Positions 28,774 through 37,942 of a DNA stretch of 64,000 nt are shown here, in pieces. The stretch comes from Marinobacter halodurans (GTDB lineage Bacteria; Pseudomonadota; Gammaproteobacteria; Pseudomonadales; Oleiphilaceae), in assembly GCF_004327985.1 (NCBI RefSeq), contig NZ_SJDL01000029.1:1-64000 (forward strand). Direction: 5' to 3'. The position numbers were made by a program, and so were the translations under genes. The notes beneath the pieces are model-generated. The model saw only the letters and a list, made by a program, of their open reading frames with translations. It was not told the DNA's origin and ran no database searches. Each line of letters starts with the position of its first letter. Position 1 is the stretch's first letter.

Positions 28774-30122
28774 TTACATCGAGCGCACCGTGAGGCATAC
28801 CCAGAGGAACCCAAGCATCAGGGGCACCGCCATCAACGCGTAGCGCCCGTTCCAGCCGAACGCCACCACCCAACGGGAAATCTGGCCAAAGCGGGACAAC
28901 AGCATGACGGACGGCCCGAACGGCGAGAGCATCATCGCCAGCGAGAAGCCGATCACCAGGGCCACGGCCACCACAGCAAAGGATCCAGCCCGGTCGCCAC
29001 CAACTGCCCCAGCAACCCCGACAGGAAACTGAGCACCGTAATCGGCGCGATGCCTGCCGAGGCAAAGGCCGGCAGGATCAGCACGCCGGCCGCGATCAGC
29101 ATGAACTCGTTGGTCCGGCCGTCGAGCAGCCGCGCCAGCATTTCCGGCGGCACCTGGCTCGACAGGGCAACTCCCAGGGCGGCGGATGCCGCAAAAATGC
29201 AGATCTCGTTGTGCAGGCCCGCCATGTTCTCCGTGACCTCGGCCACAACCGGCCGCACACGCCCCTCCTGGTGCCACATGTAGAGGCCGGTCACCGCCGG
29301 CACCGCCAGCATGGCGGCACGGGAGACGTTCAGCGGCGTGAACAGCACCAGCAGCGCCATCAACGCGAACACCGCGCCGATGACCATCACCAGCCGGGCG
29401 CTTCCCGGTGGCCAGCCGTCCAGACGCACCCGCTCGGCGCTGACCTGACTGAACCGCCGATACTCGAGACACCAGCCCACACCGATCAGTAACACGGCGG
29501 CACAGAGGCTGAACGGAATCAGTTGGGACCAGGTCAGGGTCGTCACCTCCCGGGTGATGATCACCACTGCCACACTGGTCGGCGCGATCAGCGGCACCAG
29601 CGCAAAGCCACGCAGGGTACTGGTCAGCACCGAGCGCAGCCAGCGTAAACGCGCTTCACCGGTCATACCGCGCTGGTCCAGCGTGTCCGCCAGCGAGCCA
29701 CAGAGCAGGTTCATGACACCGAAGTTCAGCACCGAAGCGATGCCGCAGCTGGTCAGGGCATACTTCGGATAGAGCCAGGCCATGCGCCCACCCAACAGCA
29801 CGTCATGGATCCGGCGCAGGACCTCGAAGCGCCGCACCAGACACTGCATGGTCCCCAGGCTGCCCAGGAAGGCCCCATAGAACGCCGCCGCCCGGGCGGA
29901 CTCCGCCAGTTCCCCGGCCGACAGGCGCCCCGTTACCGTGAGCCCGGTCAGCACGGCGACCGTCACCAGCATGAGGTAGCGGGCATAACCCTCCAGACGG
30001 GGCACATGCAGCAGGAAATAGAACAGGAAAACCGCCCCGGAAAGCAGGCTCAGTCTCTGAAAGCCAGTCAGCAGCGCCATAAGCTCACAGACCACGGCAA
30101 ACGCCAGGAAATACCCCGTCAT
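28774..30122 (-). pseudogene. Frameshifted polytopic membrane protein of unknown function
   Basis: The first frame (30122 to about 28985) encodes about 380 residues with roughly ten hydrophobic helices (MTGYFLAFAVVCELMALLTG onward). It then runs out of frame into LLWWPWPW and a stop. The continuation lies in another frame: FAVVAVALVIGFSLAMMLSP to LGFLWVCLTVRSM, ending at 28774. Restoring one base near 28980-28985 (GATCC_TTTGCT) would give one 449-residue protein. A single deletion or a sequencing error explains this. It resembles an anion/TRAP-like permease in topology only; I do not recognise the family. Divergent from the PcaF-like thiolase. Confidence 0.72.
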
Positions 30123-30199
30123 CTACGGCCCTTAACGGCCATCGCCAGCGCTTGCATTCAGGCAGCCTCCGCTTTAATCTGATCAAAATACAAAACTAA

Positions 30200-30216
30200 G
30201 TTTCGCTCAATGAAAC
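30200..30216 (+). promoter_or_regulatory. Putative palindromic operator (GTTTC-N7-GAAAC)
   Basis: GTTTCGCTCAATGAAAC lies 89 bp before the PcaF-like thiolase start and 77 bp before the divergent membrane-protein start. It matches the site at 27323-27339 at 15 of 17 positions. Placement between divergent genes and the inverted half-sites suggest a regulator site, possibly for the IclR protein at 27581-28396. Confidence 0.5.
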
Positions 30217-30305
30217 CATATCAACAATTACAGCAACATTCACGATGATACAAGCCCCTCTCCGGTTCCTTCGGCCGGACGGGGGCGCAGATGATGGGAG
30301 ACGTC

Positions 30306-31511
30306 ATGTCCGCTTATATCTACGACGGCCTGAGAACCCCGTTCGGGCGCCACGCCGGTGCCCTGGCCAAAGTCCGGCCGGACGACCTGCTGGCGAGCGT
30401 GATCCAGGCCGTGGTCGAACGGAACGATTTCGACAAGGCCCTCTATGAGGACGTGATTGCCGGCTGCACCAACCAGGCCGGGGAAGACGCCCGCAACATT
30501 GCCCGCCACGCCGGCCTGATGGCGGGCCTCCCGGTGGAAACCGGCGGCCTGACCGTGAACCGGCTGTGCGGCTCAGGCCTGGCCGCCATCATCGACGCCG
30601 CGCGGGCCATCCGCTGTGGCGAAGGTGAACTGTTCGTCGCCGGCGGCGCCGAAAGCATGAGCCGGGCGCCGTTTGTCATGGCCAAGAGCGAAGCGCCCTA
30701 CAGCCGCGACTTCCGCCTGTTCGACAGCACCATCGGCGCCCGCTTTCCCAACCCACGGGTCGAGAACGAATTCGGCAACGACACCATGCCCCAGACCGCG
30801 GATAACATCGCCCGCGAGCTGGACCTGTCCCGGGACGTCGTGGACCGCTTCGCCGCCCAGAGCCAGGCCCGCTATGACGCCGCCCTGAAGGACGGCTTCT
30901 ACGACGAGGAAATCCTGGGCATCGGTGTGCCACAGGGCCGCAAGAAGCCCCCGGTCACCGTAGACAAAGACGAACACCCGCGCCCGCAATCCAACCTGGA
31001 AGCCTTGTCCGGCCTGCGCACGCTGTTTGAAGGCGGCGTCGTCACCGCGGGCAATGCCTCCGGCGTCAACGACGGCGCGGCGGCCCTGATCATCGGATCC
31101 CGGGAAGCCGGCGAGAAGGCGGGCGTACAGCCCCGAGCGCGGGTCGTGTCCGCTGCCATTGCCGGCGTTTCGCCCCGGGTGATGGGCTACGGTCCGGTCC
31201 CCGCCAGCGAGAAGGCCCTGGCCCGTGCCGGCCTGACCATCGCGGATATGGACGTCATCGAAATCAACGAGGCGTTTGCGGCCCAGGTGCTCGGCTGCAC
31301 CACCCGACTGGGCATCGACCCGACCGACTCCCGCCTGAACCCGAACGGCGGCGCCATCGCCGTCGGCCACCCGCTGGGAGCCTCCGGCGCCCGCATCGCC
31401 CTCACCGCCACCCGCCAATTGGAACGCACCGGCGGCCGCTATGCCCTGATCAGCATGTGCATTGGTGTCGGCCAGGGAATTGCGGCGGTGATTGAGCGGG
31501 TCGCGGGTTAG
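30306..31511 (+). CDS. PcaF/PaaJ-like 3-oxoadipyl-CoA thiolase
   Basis: A 401-residue thiolase. Nucleophile Cys88 in [12 protein letters not shown]; His in [16 protein letters not shown]; second Cys in [10 protein letters not shown]. The segment [20 protein letters not shown] is characteristic of the beta-ketoadipyl-CoA thiolases PcaF and PaaJ, as is the length near 400. ATG at 30306 has GGGAGA 5 nt upstream; the frame extends 15 bp further. No other ring-cleavage gene lies nearby, so it could serve dicarboxylic or general acyl-CoA breakdown instead. Confidence 0.88.
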   Translation: MSAYIYDGLRTPFGRHAGALAKVRPDDLLASVIQAVVERNDFDKALYEDVIAGCTNQAGEDARNIARHAGLMAGLPVETGGLTVNRLCGSGLAAIIDAARAIRCGEGELFVAGGAESMSRAPFVMAKSEAPYSRDFRLFDSTIGARFPNPRVENEFGNDTMPQTADNIARELDLSRDVVDRFAAQSQARYDAALKDGFYDEEILGIGVPQGRKKPPVTVDKDEHPRPQSNLEALSGLRTLFEGGVVTAGNASGVNDGAAALIIGSREAGEKAGVQPRARVVSAAIAGVSPRVMGYGPVPASEKALARAGLTIADMDVIEINEAFAAQVLGCTTRLGIDPTDSRLNPNGGAIAVGHPLGASGARIALTATRQLERTGGRYALISMCIGVGQGIAAVIERVAG

Positions 31512-31540
31512 ACCAAATAGCGTTAACTGCAAAGTTTGCC

Positions 31541-31650
31541 GGGAGCGGATGAACAGCCTTGCCTTCGCTGCATTAGACGGCCATCCTTGGCCGGCTAATG
31601 CGACCGGGACGTCCTTGTCCCTCCTTCGGCAAGGCTGTTCATCCGCTCCC
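31541..31650. repeat. Three-way-junction inverted repeat, copy 2
   Basis: A 110-bp element with perfect 23-bp arms (31541-31563, 31628-31650). Hairpin 1: gcattag/ctaatgc (31570-31576, 31595-31601) plus ggcc/ggcc with loop ATCCTT. Linker GACC (31602-31605). Hairpin 2: gggac/gtccc (31606-31610, 31617-31621) with loop GTCCTT. The stems share little with copy 1, but loops, linkers and order are the same. Located between the thiolase and modE-like genes. Confidence 0.87.
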
Positions 31651-31758
31651 TTGCACGAGCTCTCTATCCGTCGTCGAGAAAATCAAAGCGACTGGCTTCC
31701 CCCTGTCTATCCCTTCCCATCCGTGTTAGAACCAGACATTTCCAACGCGGACACCCCC

Positions 31759-32136
31759 ATGACTCGTACGCATCATCAACATCCCCGCTTCCAGCTCCGC
31801 CTGGTGTCCGGCAAGGATGTCGTGATCGGGCCCGGCAAGGCCGACCTGCTCGACGCCATCGGCCGCACCGGATCGATATCGAGCGCTACCCGGGAAATGG
31901 GCCTGAGCTACAAGAAAGCCTGGCAGTTGATCAACACCATGAACGAGCACTTCGCCGCGCCGGTCATTGCCACCGTCTCTGGCGGCAGCCAGCGGGGTGG
32001 TGCCGAGCTGACCGATTTCGGTCACCGGGTATTGGAGCAGTACCGGGCCTTGCAGACTCGCCTCACCGCCGAAAACGCCCCCGAAACCCAGGCATTACTG
32101 AATCTCCTCGCGCCATCGGATGCACCGGATCCATAA
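31759..32136 (+). CDS. ModE-like regulator with DNA-binding domain only
   Basis: A 125-residue winged-helix protein matching the ModE N-terminal domain: LDAIGRTGSISSATREMG, LSYKKAWQLINTMNEHF, and GGSQRGGAELTDFGHRVLEQYR. The molybdate-binding MOP/TOBE region of full-length ModE is absent. It is followed 74 bp later by modABC. The frame is open upstream through the palindromic repeat, but ATG at 31759 starts just ahead of the domain. How it would sense molybdate without MOP domains is unclear; many such short homologues exist. Confidence 0.85.
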   Translation: MTRTHHQHPRFQLRLVSGKDVVIGPGKADLLDAIGRTGSISSATREMGLSYKKAWQLINTMNEHFAAPVIATVSGGSQRGGAELTDFGHRVLEQYRALQTRLTAENAPETQALLNLLAPSDAPDP

Positions 32137-32143
32137 CCCCGGC

Positions 32144-32201
32144 TTGGCGCTGAAGACATGAGCGGCTATAGTGATCCCGCTATTTCCATTTATACATAAC
32201 G
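32144..32201 (+). promoter_or_regulatory. modA promoter with possible ModE box
   Basis: TTGGCG (32144-32149) and TATAGT (32167-32172) are 17 bp apart, a good sigma-70 layout with start expected near 32179. An inverted pair CGCTAT (32178-32183) and ATAACG (32196-32201) overlaps the expected start and resembles ModE operators, which have CG-TAT/ATA-CG half-sites. Repression by the ModE-like protein when molybdate is sufficient would fit. Confidence 0.6.
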
Positions 32202-32210
32202 GAATCCAAC

Positions 32211-32987
32211 ATGTTCGTTCGCGCTCTTTTGCTCTTCCTGGCCAGCCTGTTTCTGGCGACGCCGACCCTGGCCGCGACAAGCATCAGCGTCTATGCCGCC
32301 GCCTCCCTGACTGACGCCATGGACGCCGTGGCCAGCGCCTATGAAGCCAAGCACGACGTGGATATCGTGCCGGTGTACGCCTCGTCTTCCACCCTCGCCC
32401 GCCAGATCGCCAATGGCGCACCGGCCGACCTGTACGTTTCCGCCAACGAAAAGTGGATGGACTGGCTGGGCAAGCAGGGTATCGAACTCAACGAACGCGG
32501 TGACCTGCTGCAAAACCGGCTGGCCCTGATTGCCCCGCAAGACAGCCCGGTCGACAACTTCACACCGGGTACTGGCAAGCCCATCGTCTCGCTGCTGCAA
32601 AAAGGGGAGCGCATCGCCACCGGCGATCCGGCCCACGTACCGGCCGGCATCTACGCCGAACAGGCCCTGCAGAGCCTGGGAGAATGGCACGAACTGCAGG
32701 ACCGCCTGGCCCGGGCCGACAACGTCCGCGCCGCCCTGGCGCTGGTGGAGCGTGGCGAAACACCGGTTGGCATCGTCTACCAGACCGACGCCAAAGCCAG
32801 CCAAGCCGTCCGCCAGTTGGGCCTGTTCCCGGAGGACAGCCACAAGACCATTACCTATCCGGCCGCCCTGATCGTCCCGGCCCGCAGCAGCGCCCTGAAC
32901 GACTTCCGCCAGTGGCTGGCCGGCCCCGAGGCCATGGCCATCTTCCAGCGCTTCGGCTTCTCGCCGGCGCCGGCCAAAGACCACTGA
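32211..32987 (+). CDS. modA: Molybdate ABC transporter substrate-binding protein ModA
   Basis: A 258-residue periplasmic molybdate/tungstate-binding protein. Signal peptide MFVRALLLFLASLFLATPTLA, then the family strand SISVYAAASLTDAMDAV (oxyanion-contacting Ser), YASSSTLARQI, NGAPADLYVSANEKWMD, and ARADNVRAALALVERGETPVGIVYQTDA. First gene of modABC, behind a sigma-70-like promoter. The start is the only sensible Met before the signal peptide. Confidence 0.95.
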   Translation: MFVRALLLFLASLFLATPTLAATSISVYAAASLTDAMDAVASAYEAKHDVDIVPVYASSSTLARQIANGAPADLYVSANEKWMDWLGKQGIELNERGDLLQNRLALIAPQDSPVDNFTPGTGKPIVSLLQKGERIATGDPAHVPAGIYAEQALQSLGEWHELQDRLARADNVRAALALVERGETPVGIVYQTDAKASQAVRQLGLFPEDSHKTITYPAALIVPARSSALNDFRQWLAGPEAMAIFQRFGFSPAPAKDH

Positions 32988-32996
32988 CCGACCGTT

Positions 32997-33695
32997 ATGC
33001 TGAGCGCCGCCGAATGGGACGCCATCCGCATCAGCCTGCAGGTCGCCGGCAGTGCCGTCGCCTGGATCATCGTGCCCGGTATCGCCCTGGCCTGGCTGAT
33101 GGCGCGGCGGGATTTCCCCGGCAAGTCAGCACTGGACGGCCTGCTGCACCTGCCGCTGGTGCTGCCACCGGTGGTCGTTGGCTACCTGCTGCTGCTCGCC
33201 CTGGGACGGCGCGGTGTTATCGGGCAATGGCTCGACCAGACCTTCAACATCCAACTGCCCTTTACCTGGCAGGGCGCAGCCGTGGCGGCCGGGGTGATGG
33301 CCTTCCCCCTGCTGGTACGCTCCGTCCGGCTATCCCTGGAGGCCGTGGACACACAGCTCGAAGCAGCCGCGAGCACACTGGGGGCCAGCCGTTGGCGGGT
33401 GTTCCGCACGATCACCCTGCCACTGACCCTGCCCGGCCTGCTGACCGGCGCCGTGCTGGCATTCGCCCGTGCCCTGTCGGAATTCGGTGCCACCATCACC
33501 TTCGCCGCCAACATTCCCGGCGAGACCCGCACCCTGCCGCTGGCGCTCTATACCCTGATACAGACGCCCGGAGCCGAGGGCGCCGCCGCCAGGTTGTGCA
33601 TCCTGTCCATCGCTATCGCCATGGCGTCACTGATGATTTCAGAATGGCTTGCGCGGCGGGCGCGGCAACGACTGCGGGGGCGGGATGACGGATAG
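32997..33695 (+). CDS. modB: Molybdate ABC transporter permease ModB
   Basis: A 232-residue inner-membrane permease with about five helices. The coupling-helix region EAAASTLGASRWRVFRTITLPL (EAA motif) and RALSEFGATITFAANIPGETRTLPLALY are diagnostic of ModB. It follows modA by 9 bp and overlaps modC by 11 bp. Confidence 0.95.
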   Translation: MLSAAEWDAIRISLQVAGSAVAWIIVPGIALAWLMARRDFPGKSALDGLLHLPLVLPPVVVGYLLLLALGRRGVIGQWLDQTFNIQLPFTWQGAAVAAGVMAFPLLVRSVRLSLEAVDTQLEAAASTLGASRWRVFRTITLPLTLPGLLTGAVLAFARALSEFGATITFAANIPGETRTLPLALYTLIQTPGAEGAAARLCILSIAIAMASLMISEWLARRARQRLRGRDDG

Positions 33696-34788
33696 GCAAC
33701 CGAAGGATGCCGGACTGCGTCTTCAGTTGGACCATCGCCCCGGCGATTTCCACCTGCAAACGGCCCTGGACCTCCCTGCCCACGGTGTCACCGCCCTGTT
33801 CGGGGCTTCCGGTAGTGGCAAGACCAGCCTGCTGCGACTGATCGCGGGCCTGGACCGGCCGGACAGCGGAACCCTCCACATCGGTGGCGACTGCCTCGTG
33901 GATACCGGCAACAGGACCTTCGTGCCGCCCCACAAACGCCGCCTGGGGGTGGTGTTCCAGGAAGCCCGCCTGTTCCCGCATTACCGGGTCCGCGGCAACC
34001 TGACCTACGGCATGCCCCGACCGGATCCGGAGCGGTTTGCATCCATCGTGTCCCTGCTGGGTATCGACCACCTGCTGGATCGCTTCCCGGCAACCCTGTC
34101 CGGCGGCGAGGCCCGACGCGTTGCCATCGGCCGCGCCCTGCTGAGCGAACCGCGCATGCTGCTGATGGATGAGCCCCTGACCGGCCTGGATGGCCCACGC
34201 AAGCAAGAACTGCTGCATTTCATCCTGCGCCTGACCCGCGAGATCGCAATTCCCATCCTATATGTCAGCCACGACCCGGAAGAACTGACGGCGATCGCCG
34301 ACCACCTGGTCCTGATGCATGAGGGCCGGGTCCTGGCCAGCGGGCCGCTGGACGACCTGCTGATGCGGTTCGATCTCACGGCGGAGCTGGGTGGGTTCGA
34401 TGCGGCTTCGGTGATCGAGGCTGAAGTGGTCGGGCAGGATGTCAACTATGGCCTGACGTTGCTGACGCTGAACGATGGCCAGCATCTGACCATCCCGGCG
34501 GTGGATGCCGCTGTCGGCGAACGGCTGAGACTGCGGATACCGGTCCGCGATGTCGCCCTGGCACTCGCCCCCCATTCCGGCTCCTCCTACCGCAACCAGT
34601 TGCAGGCCACCATCACCGACACGGCCGTGCTACCCGATAATCCGACCGCCATCGAAGTCCGGTTGCAACTGGGCAACCAGTCGTTGCGGGCGCGCCTGAC
34701 CCGGAAATCGTTTGAGGAACTGGCACTGGACGCGGGGCAGGAAGTGACGGTGCTGGTGAAGACCGTGGCGTTTGCACTGCGACGCTAA
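33685..34788 (+). CDS. modC: Molybdate ABC transporter ATPase ModC
   Basis: A 367-residue ATPase. Walker A GASGSGKT (about 40-47), signature LSGGEARRVAIGRAL, Walker B MLLMDEPLTGLD and switch His in ILYVSHDPEE. The C-terminal MOP/TOBE domain (about 300-360) has YRNQLQATITDTAVL and VRLQLGNQSLRARLTRKSF, a molybdate regulatory site. ATG at 33685 lies inside the modB 3' end; upstream frame is not conserved. Confidence 0.95.
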   Translation: MTDRQPKDAGLRLQLDHRPGDFHLQTALDLPAHGVTALFGASGSGKTSLLRLIAGLDRPDSGTLHIGGDCLVDTGNRTFVPPHKRRLGVVFQEARLFPHYRVRGNLTYGMPRPDPERFASIVSLLGIDHLLDRFPATLSGGEARRVAIGRALLSEPRMLLMDEPLTGLDGPRKQELLHFILRLTREIAIPILYVSHDPEELTAIADHLVLMHEGRVLASGPLDDLLMRFDLTAELGGFDAASVIEAEVVGQDVNYGLTLLTLNDGQHLTIPAVDAAVGERLRLRIPVRDVALALAPHSGSSYRNQLQATITDTAVLPDNPTAIEVRLQLGNQSLRARLTRKSFEELALDAGQEVTVLVKTVAFALRR

Positions 34789-34835
34789 CCCCACGGCGGG
34801 GCATCATGGCGTCGACGATACCGCAGCCCCGGGCA

Positions 34836-34863
34836 TAAAAAAGCCCCGAGGCAGAGTCGGGGC
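34836..34863 (-). terminator. Terminator of the porin gene
   Basis: On the minus strand GCCCCGA (34863-34857) pairs with TCGGGGC (34849-34843), followed by six T (34841-34836). It lies about 80 bp past the porin stop codon and 50 bp past the convergent modC stop. Confidence 0.78.
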
Positions 34864-34945
34864 GCAATAGGCAAAACAACAGAGTAACCTGAAGGTGGGC
34901 CGGTCGGACCGGCCCGTTAGACGTTTTTCTCCAGTCCGGCCGGAA

Positions 34946-36292
34946 TCAGAACGACATCTTGGCCGAGGCCATGACCTGCTCGTACTGACTGCTGCCGCCG
35001 TCGGCAATGTTGCCGAAGTCCCAATAGGCGTACTCGAGACCCAGTTGCAGTTTGCGATTCGCCTGCCAGATCAGGTTGGCGTGAACCGACGTGGAAGTGT
35101 CGAAATAGCTCAGCGTGCCGTTGGCCCCGGGTGTGGCCACCGGATTGGTCAGGTCGCTGACGATTTCCGTGTGCGAACCCACCAGGTTCGAACGCCAGGT
35201 CGCAGACCAGTAGTGGCGATAGGCCACCGTGGCACCGTAGCTCTTGAGCGCCTTGACCTCACCGCCGCCCTGGGCCGCGAGATCCACGTCGGGATAGGTG
35301 AACAGACCCATGTAGCGACCCAGTGCACCGTAGCTGTATTGCATACGCAGATCGTCACGACCAATGGTCGGGATACGGGCGCTCAGCGAGACGGCACCGG
35401 CCAGTTGCTCGTCATCGGATGCATCGTCTTCCAGGTTGCGCAGGACACCGGCGACGGAGTAGAAGCCGTACTTACCGCGAATCTGGTAACGGGCCGTCAG
35501 GTCCGGATAGGACTGGTCATCGTAGGAATTGCTTCCGTAACCGTCTTCCGGGTTTTCCAGGGCCACCATGAATTTACCGCCAGGCGCCGCCATGCTGTAG
35601 CGGATCATCGGCTGGGTGGTGTAGATGAACGCCGCCATCTTACCCTGGTTCAGGATTTCCGGCAGGGCCGCCAGATCGGTGAAGGTGGTATAGGTCTGAC
35701 CGAAATCCCATCCGTTCCAGTTACCGTAGGCCTGGCGCAGGCGGGGCGCGTAGCTGTTGGAAACGACTTCGTTGCCCGGCGCGTCGATGGCCTGGTTGAA
35801 GTCCATCTCCAGATAGGTGCGCAAGTCGTGACCGGCCACATCGTCCGTTTCCGTACCGATGCTCAGACGCGACTCGCGCGCCGAGAAGCCGGTCTTCCAG
35901 CTGTTGTTATCGGACGCCGCAGCCTTGGCAAAGGTTCTGGGTAGACCAACGGAGTAGGTGTTCAGCGTGCCATCGCCGCCAGAGCCGGTAATCACATCGG
36001 CCTTGATGAAACCACCGAATGAAATCGTGGTCTCGCCGATCTTCAGGCCGTCGCCCTCACGCAGGATATAGGGATTGTCTTCATTCAGCTCCGGAGCCGA
36101 TGCCACGGCACCTTTAAGCGTCTTTTCCAGTTGGTCCACGCGCTGGCGCAGTTGTTCCACTTCATCGCTTTGTGCGCTCTGGGAATCCTGGGCGAAAGTG
36201 GCGGTGGACATGACGGCCATCAGCGGCAGGCCTGCCAGGGCAATGGCGCGGGTGAGGAGACGTGCGCTGAATGACGCGTTTCTTATTGTCAT
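34946..36292 (-). CDS. DcaP-like outer-membrane porin
   Basis: A 448-residue outer-membrane protein. Signal peptide to TATFA (about residue 34), then a coiled coil (DEVEQLRQRVDQLEKTLKG, about 42-60) and a beta-barrel. FGGFIKADVI, SARESRLSIGTETDD, TYLEMDFN, RLRQAYGNWNGWDFGQTYTTF and the C-terminal phenylalanine are typical of DcaP-like trimeric channels for dicarboxylates and related acids. ATG at 36292 has GAGG 6 nt upstream; the frame extends upstream without a plausible signal. It is divergent from a two-subunit acyl-CoA dehydrogenase. Confidence 0.88.
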   Translation of the reverse strand: MTIRNASFSARLLTRAIALAGLPLMAVMSTATFAQDSQSAQSDEVEQLRQRVDQLEKTLKGAVASAPELNEDNPYILREGDGLKIGETTISFGGFIKADVITGSGGDGTLNTYSVGLPRTFAKAAASDNNSWKTGFSARESRLSIGTETDDVAGHDLRTYLEMDFNQAIDAPGNEVVSNSYAPRLRQAYGNWNGWDFGQTYTTFTDLAALPEILNQGKMAAFIYTTQPMIRYSMAAPGGKFMVALENPEDGYGSNSYDDQSYPDLTARYQIRGKYGFYSVAGVLRNLEDDASDDEQLAGAVSLSARIPTIGRDDLRMQYSYGALGRYMGLFTYPDVDLAAQGGGEVKALKSYGATVAYRHYWSATWRSNLVGSHTEIVSDLTNPVATPGANGTLSYFDTSTSVHANLIWQANRKLQLGLEYAYWDFGNIADGGSSQYEQVMASAKMSF

Positions 36293-36735
36293 TGCAAACC
36301 TCGTTTTATGTCTTGTTGTGTTTGGAAACCCGGAGTCCGGCCAGCTTCCGGCAGCCTGTCTGCCACCAGCGATGGACGGGCTTCCCTTGGGTGCGTCTTT
36401 ATTTTTATTACTTCGGCTGGCTTTTGGTTTGTTATTCAACGTTATGTTTCGCCAAGCGGTATCTAAGTGAGCACTAGTTTCGCCTAGCAATACCAGCTTC
36501 TGCAATTCCGAATATAGACAAAGCAGTTTCCATTCACAACCTTTTAAAACTAAATTTTGCTGATCGACGTATAGGTATCGACGATTTGGCACATTCACAG
36601 CGATTGACACAAGAACAATCATGATTCATCCTTCGTTTAATTCTGCTATGCGGTACCATCTTTCACAACACAAATAAGCGCCATCGACGGCGTGAAGATG
36701 TCGACAGACAGAACAATGAACCGAGAGGTTGATCA
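36293..36735. other. Divergent control region between porin and acyl-CoA dehydrogenase genes
   Basis: 443 AT-rich bp with two direct GTTTCGC motifs, at 36446-36462 and 36477-36493, spaced 31 bp (three helical turns). The second half holds the start region of the acyl-CoA dehydrogenase operon, with GAGAGG ahead of its ATG. No small gene is evident. Confidence 0.5.
36446..36493 (+). promoter_or_regulatory. Tandem GTTTCGC operator-like motifs
   Basis: GTTTCGCCAAGCGGTAT (36446-36462) and GTTTCGCCTAGCAATAC (36477-36493) are direct copies of the GTTTCGC half motif seen at 27323 and 30200. Spacing of 31 bp places them on the same helix face. Their right halves diverge from GAAAC. Confidence 0.42.
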
Positions 36736-37932
36736 ATGAACATGAACTACACGGCCGACGAACTGGCCTTCCGGGATGAAGTCCGGACCTTCCTCGAGGA
36801 GAAACTGCCGGCCGATATTGCTGCCAAGGTCAAAGAGGGCCGCCGGATGAGCCGGGCCGACCACGAGCGCTGGCAACAGATCCTGGTCAAGCAGGGCTGG
36901 TACGCCACCCACTGGCCGGAAGAGTACGGTGGTGTGAAATGGACCGCCGTTCAGAAGCACATCTGGGACGAAGAGTCTTGCCGTTACGGCGCGCCCCGCT
37001 CCATCCCGTTCGGGGTCAACATGGTCGCCCCGGTCATCATCAAGTTCGGCAGCGAAGAGCAGAAGCAGCATTACCTGCCGCGCATCCTGAGCGGTGAGGA
37101 CTGGTGGTGTCAGGGTTACTCCGAGCCCGGCTCCGGTTCTGACCTGGCGTCTCTGAAGACCCGTGCGGTGCGCGAGGGCGACCACTACATCGTCAACGGC
37201 CAGAAGACCTGGACCACCCTGGGTCAGCACGCCAACATGATTTTCTGCCTTGTGCGCACCAACACCGAGGTGAAGGCCCAGGAAGGCATTTCCTTCCTGC
37301 TGATCGACATGAAAACCCCGGGCGTGACCGTGCGTCCGATCATCACCCTGGACGGCGAGCATGAGGTCAACGAAGTCTTCTTCGACGACGTCAAAGTGCC
37401 GGTGGAAAACCTCGTCGGTGACGAAGACAAAGGCTGGACCTACGCCAAGTACCTGCTCACCTACGAGCGCACCGGTCTGGCGGGCATCGGTGCTTCCAAG
37501 GCGGCCCTGAGCCACCTGAAAGCCATTGCCGGCCGCCAGAAGAAGAACGGCCGTCCGCTGATCGAGGATCCGACCTTTGCCCAGCGCGTGGCCCAGGTGG
37601 AAATCGACCTGATGGCGGCCTCCATCAGTAACCTGCGCATCATCGCTTCTGTCGAAGGCGGCGGTGTCCCGGGTGCCGAGAGTTCCATGCTGAAAGTCCG
37701 TGGTACGGAACTGCGTCAGGCCATTACCGATCTGTCCCGTCGCGCCCTGGGTCCCTACGCCCAGCCGTTCGTGGAAGAAGAGCTGGCTCTGGAATTTGAA
37801 GGCGACCACCTGTCCGATCCGGACGGCGCTGCGCTGTCACCGCAGTACTTCAACATGCGCAAGCTGTCGATCTTTGGCGGATCCAACGAGATCCAGAAGA
37901 ACATTGTCACCAAGATGATTCTCGGACTGTAA
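36736..37932 (+). CDS. Acyl-CoA dehydrogenase, catalytic subunit of a heteromeric pair (PimC-like)
   Basis: A 398-residue FAD acyl-CoA dehydrogenase close in pattern to the large subunit of pimeloyl-CoA-type enzymes. GYSEPGSGSDLASLKTRA (about 128-144) and KTWTTLGQHAN bind FAD. The probable base is Glu244 in LLTYERTGLAG, the position used by IVD-type enzymes. The late position often used by others reads IFGGSNEIQ, with Gly in place of Glu. It is followed 10 bp later by a partner lacking a base. The pair would act as an alpha2-beta2 complex on a dicarboxyl- or cyclic acyl-CoA. Confidence 0.9.
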   Translation: MNMNYTADELAFRDEVRTFLEEKLPADIAAKVKEGRRMSRADHERWQQILVKQGWYATHWPEEYGGVKWTAVQKHIWDEESCRYGAPRSIPFGVNMVAPVIIKFGSEEQKQHYLPRILSGEDWWCQGYSEPGSGSDLASLKTRAVREGDHYIVNGQKTWTTLGQHANMIFCLVRTNTEVKAQEGISFLLIDMKTPGVTVRPIITLDGEHEVNEVFFDDVKVPVENLVGDEDKGWTYAKYLLTYERTGLAGIGASKAALSHLKAIAGRQKKNGRPLIEDPTFAQRVAQVEIDLMAASISNLRIIASVEGGGVPGAESSMLKVRGTELRQAITDLSRRALGPYAQPFVEEELALEFEGDHLSDPDGAALSPQYFNMRKLSIFGGSNEIQKNIVTKMILGL

Positions 37933-37942
37933 GGAGGCACCC

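Noticed and set aside
31492-31758. N-terminal extension of the ModE-like gene
   Set aside because: The extra frame is the translation of the palindromic repeat. A similar peptide (LAFAALDGHPWP versus LAYAGIDGRPWP) arises from copy 1, showing that it comes from the repeat and not from a protein.
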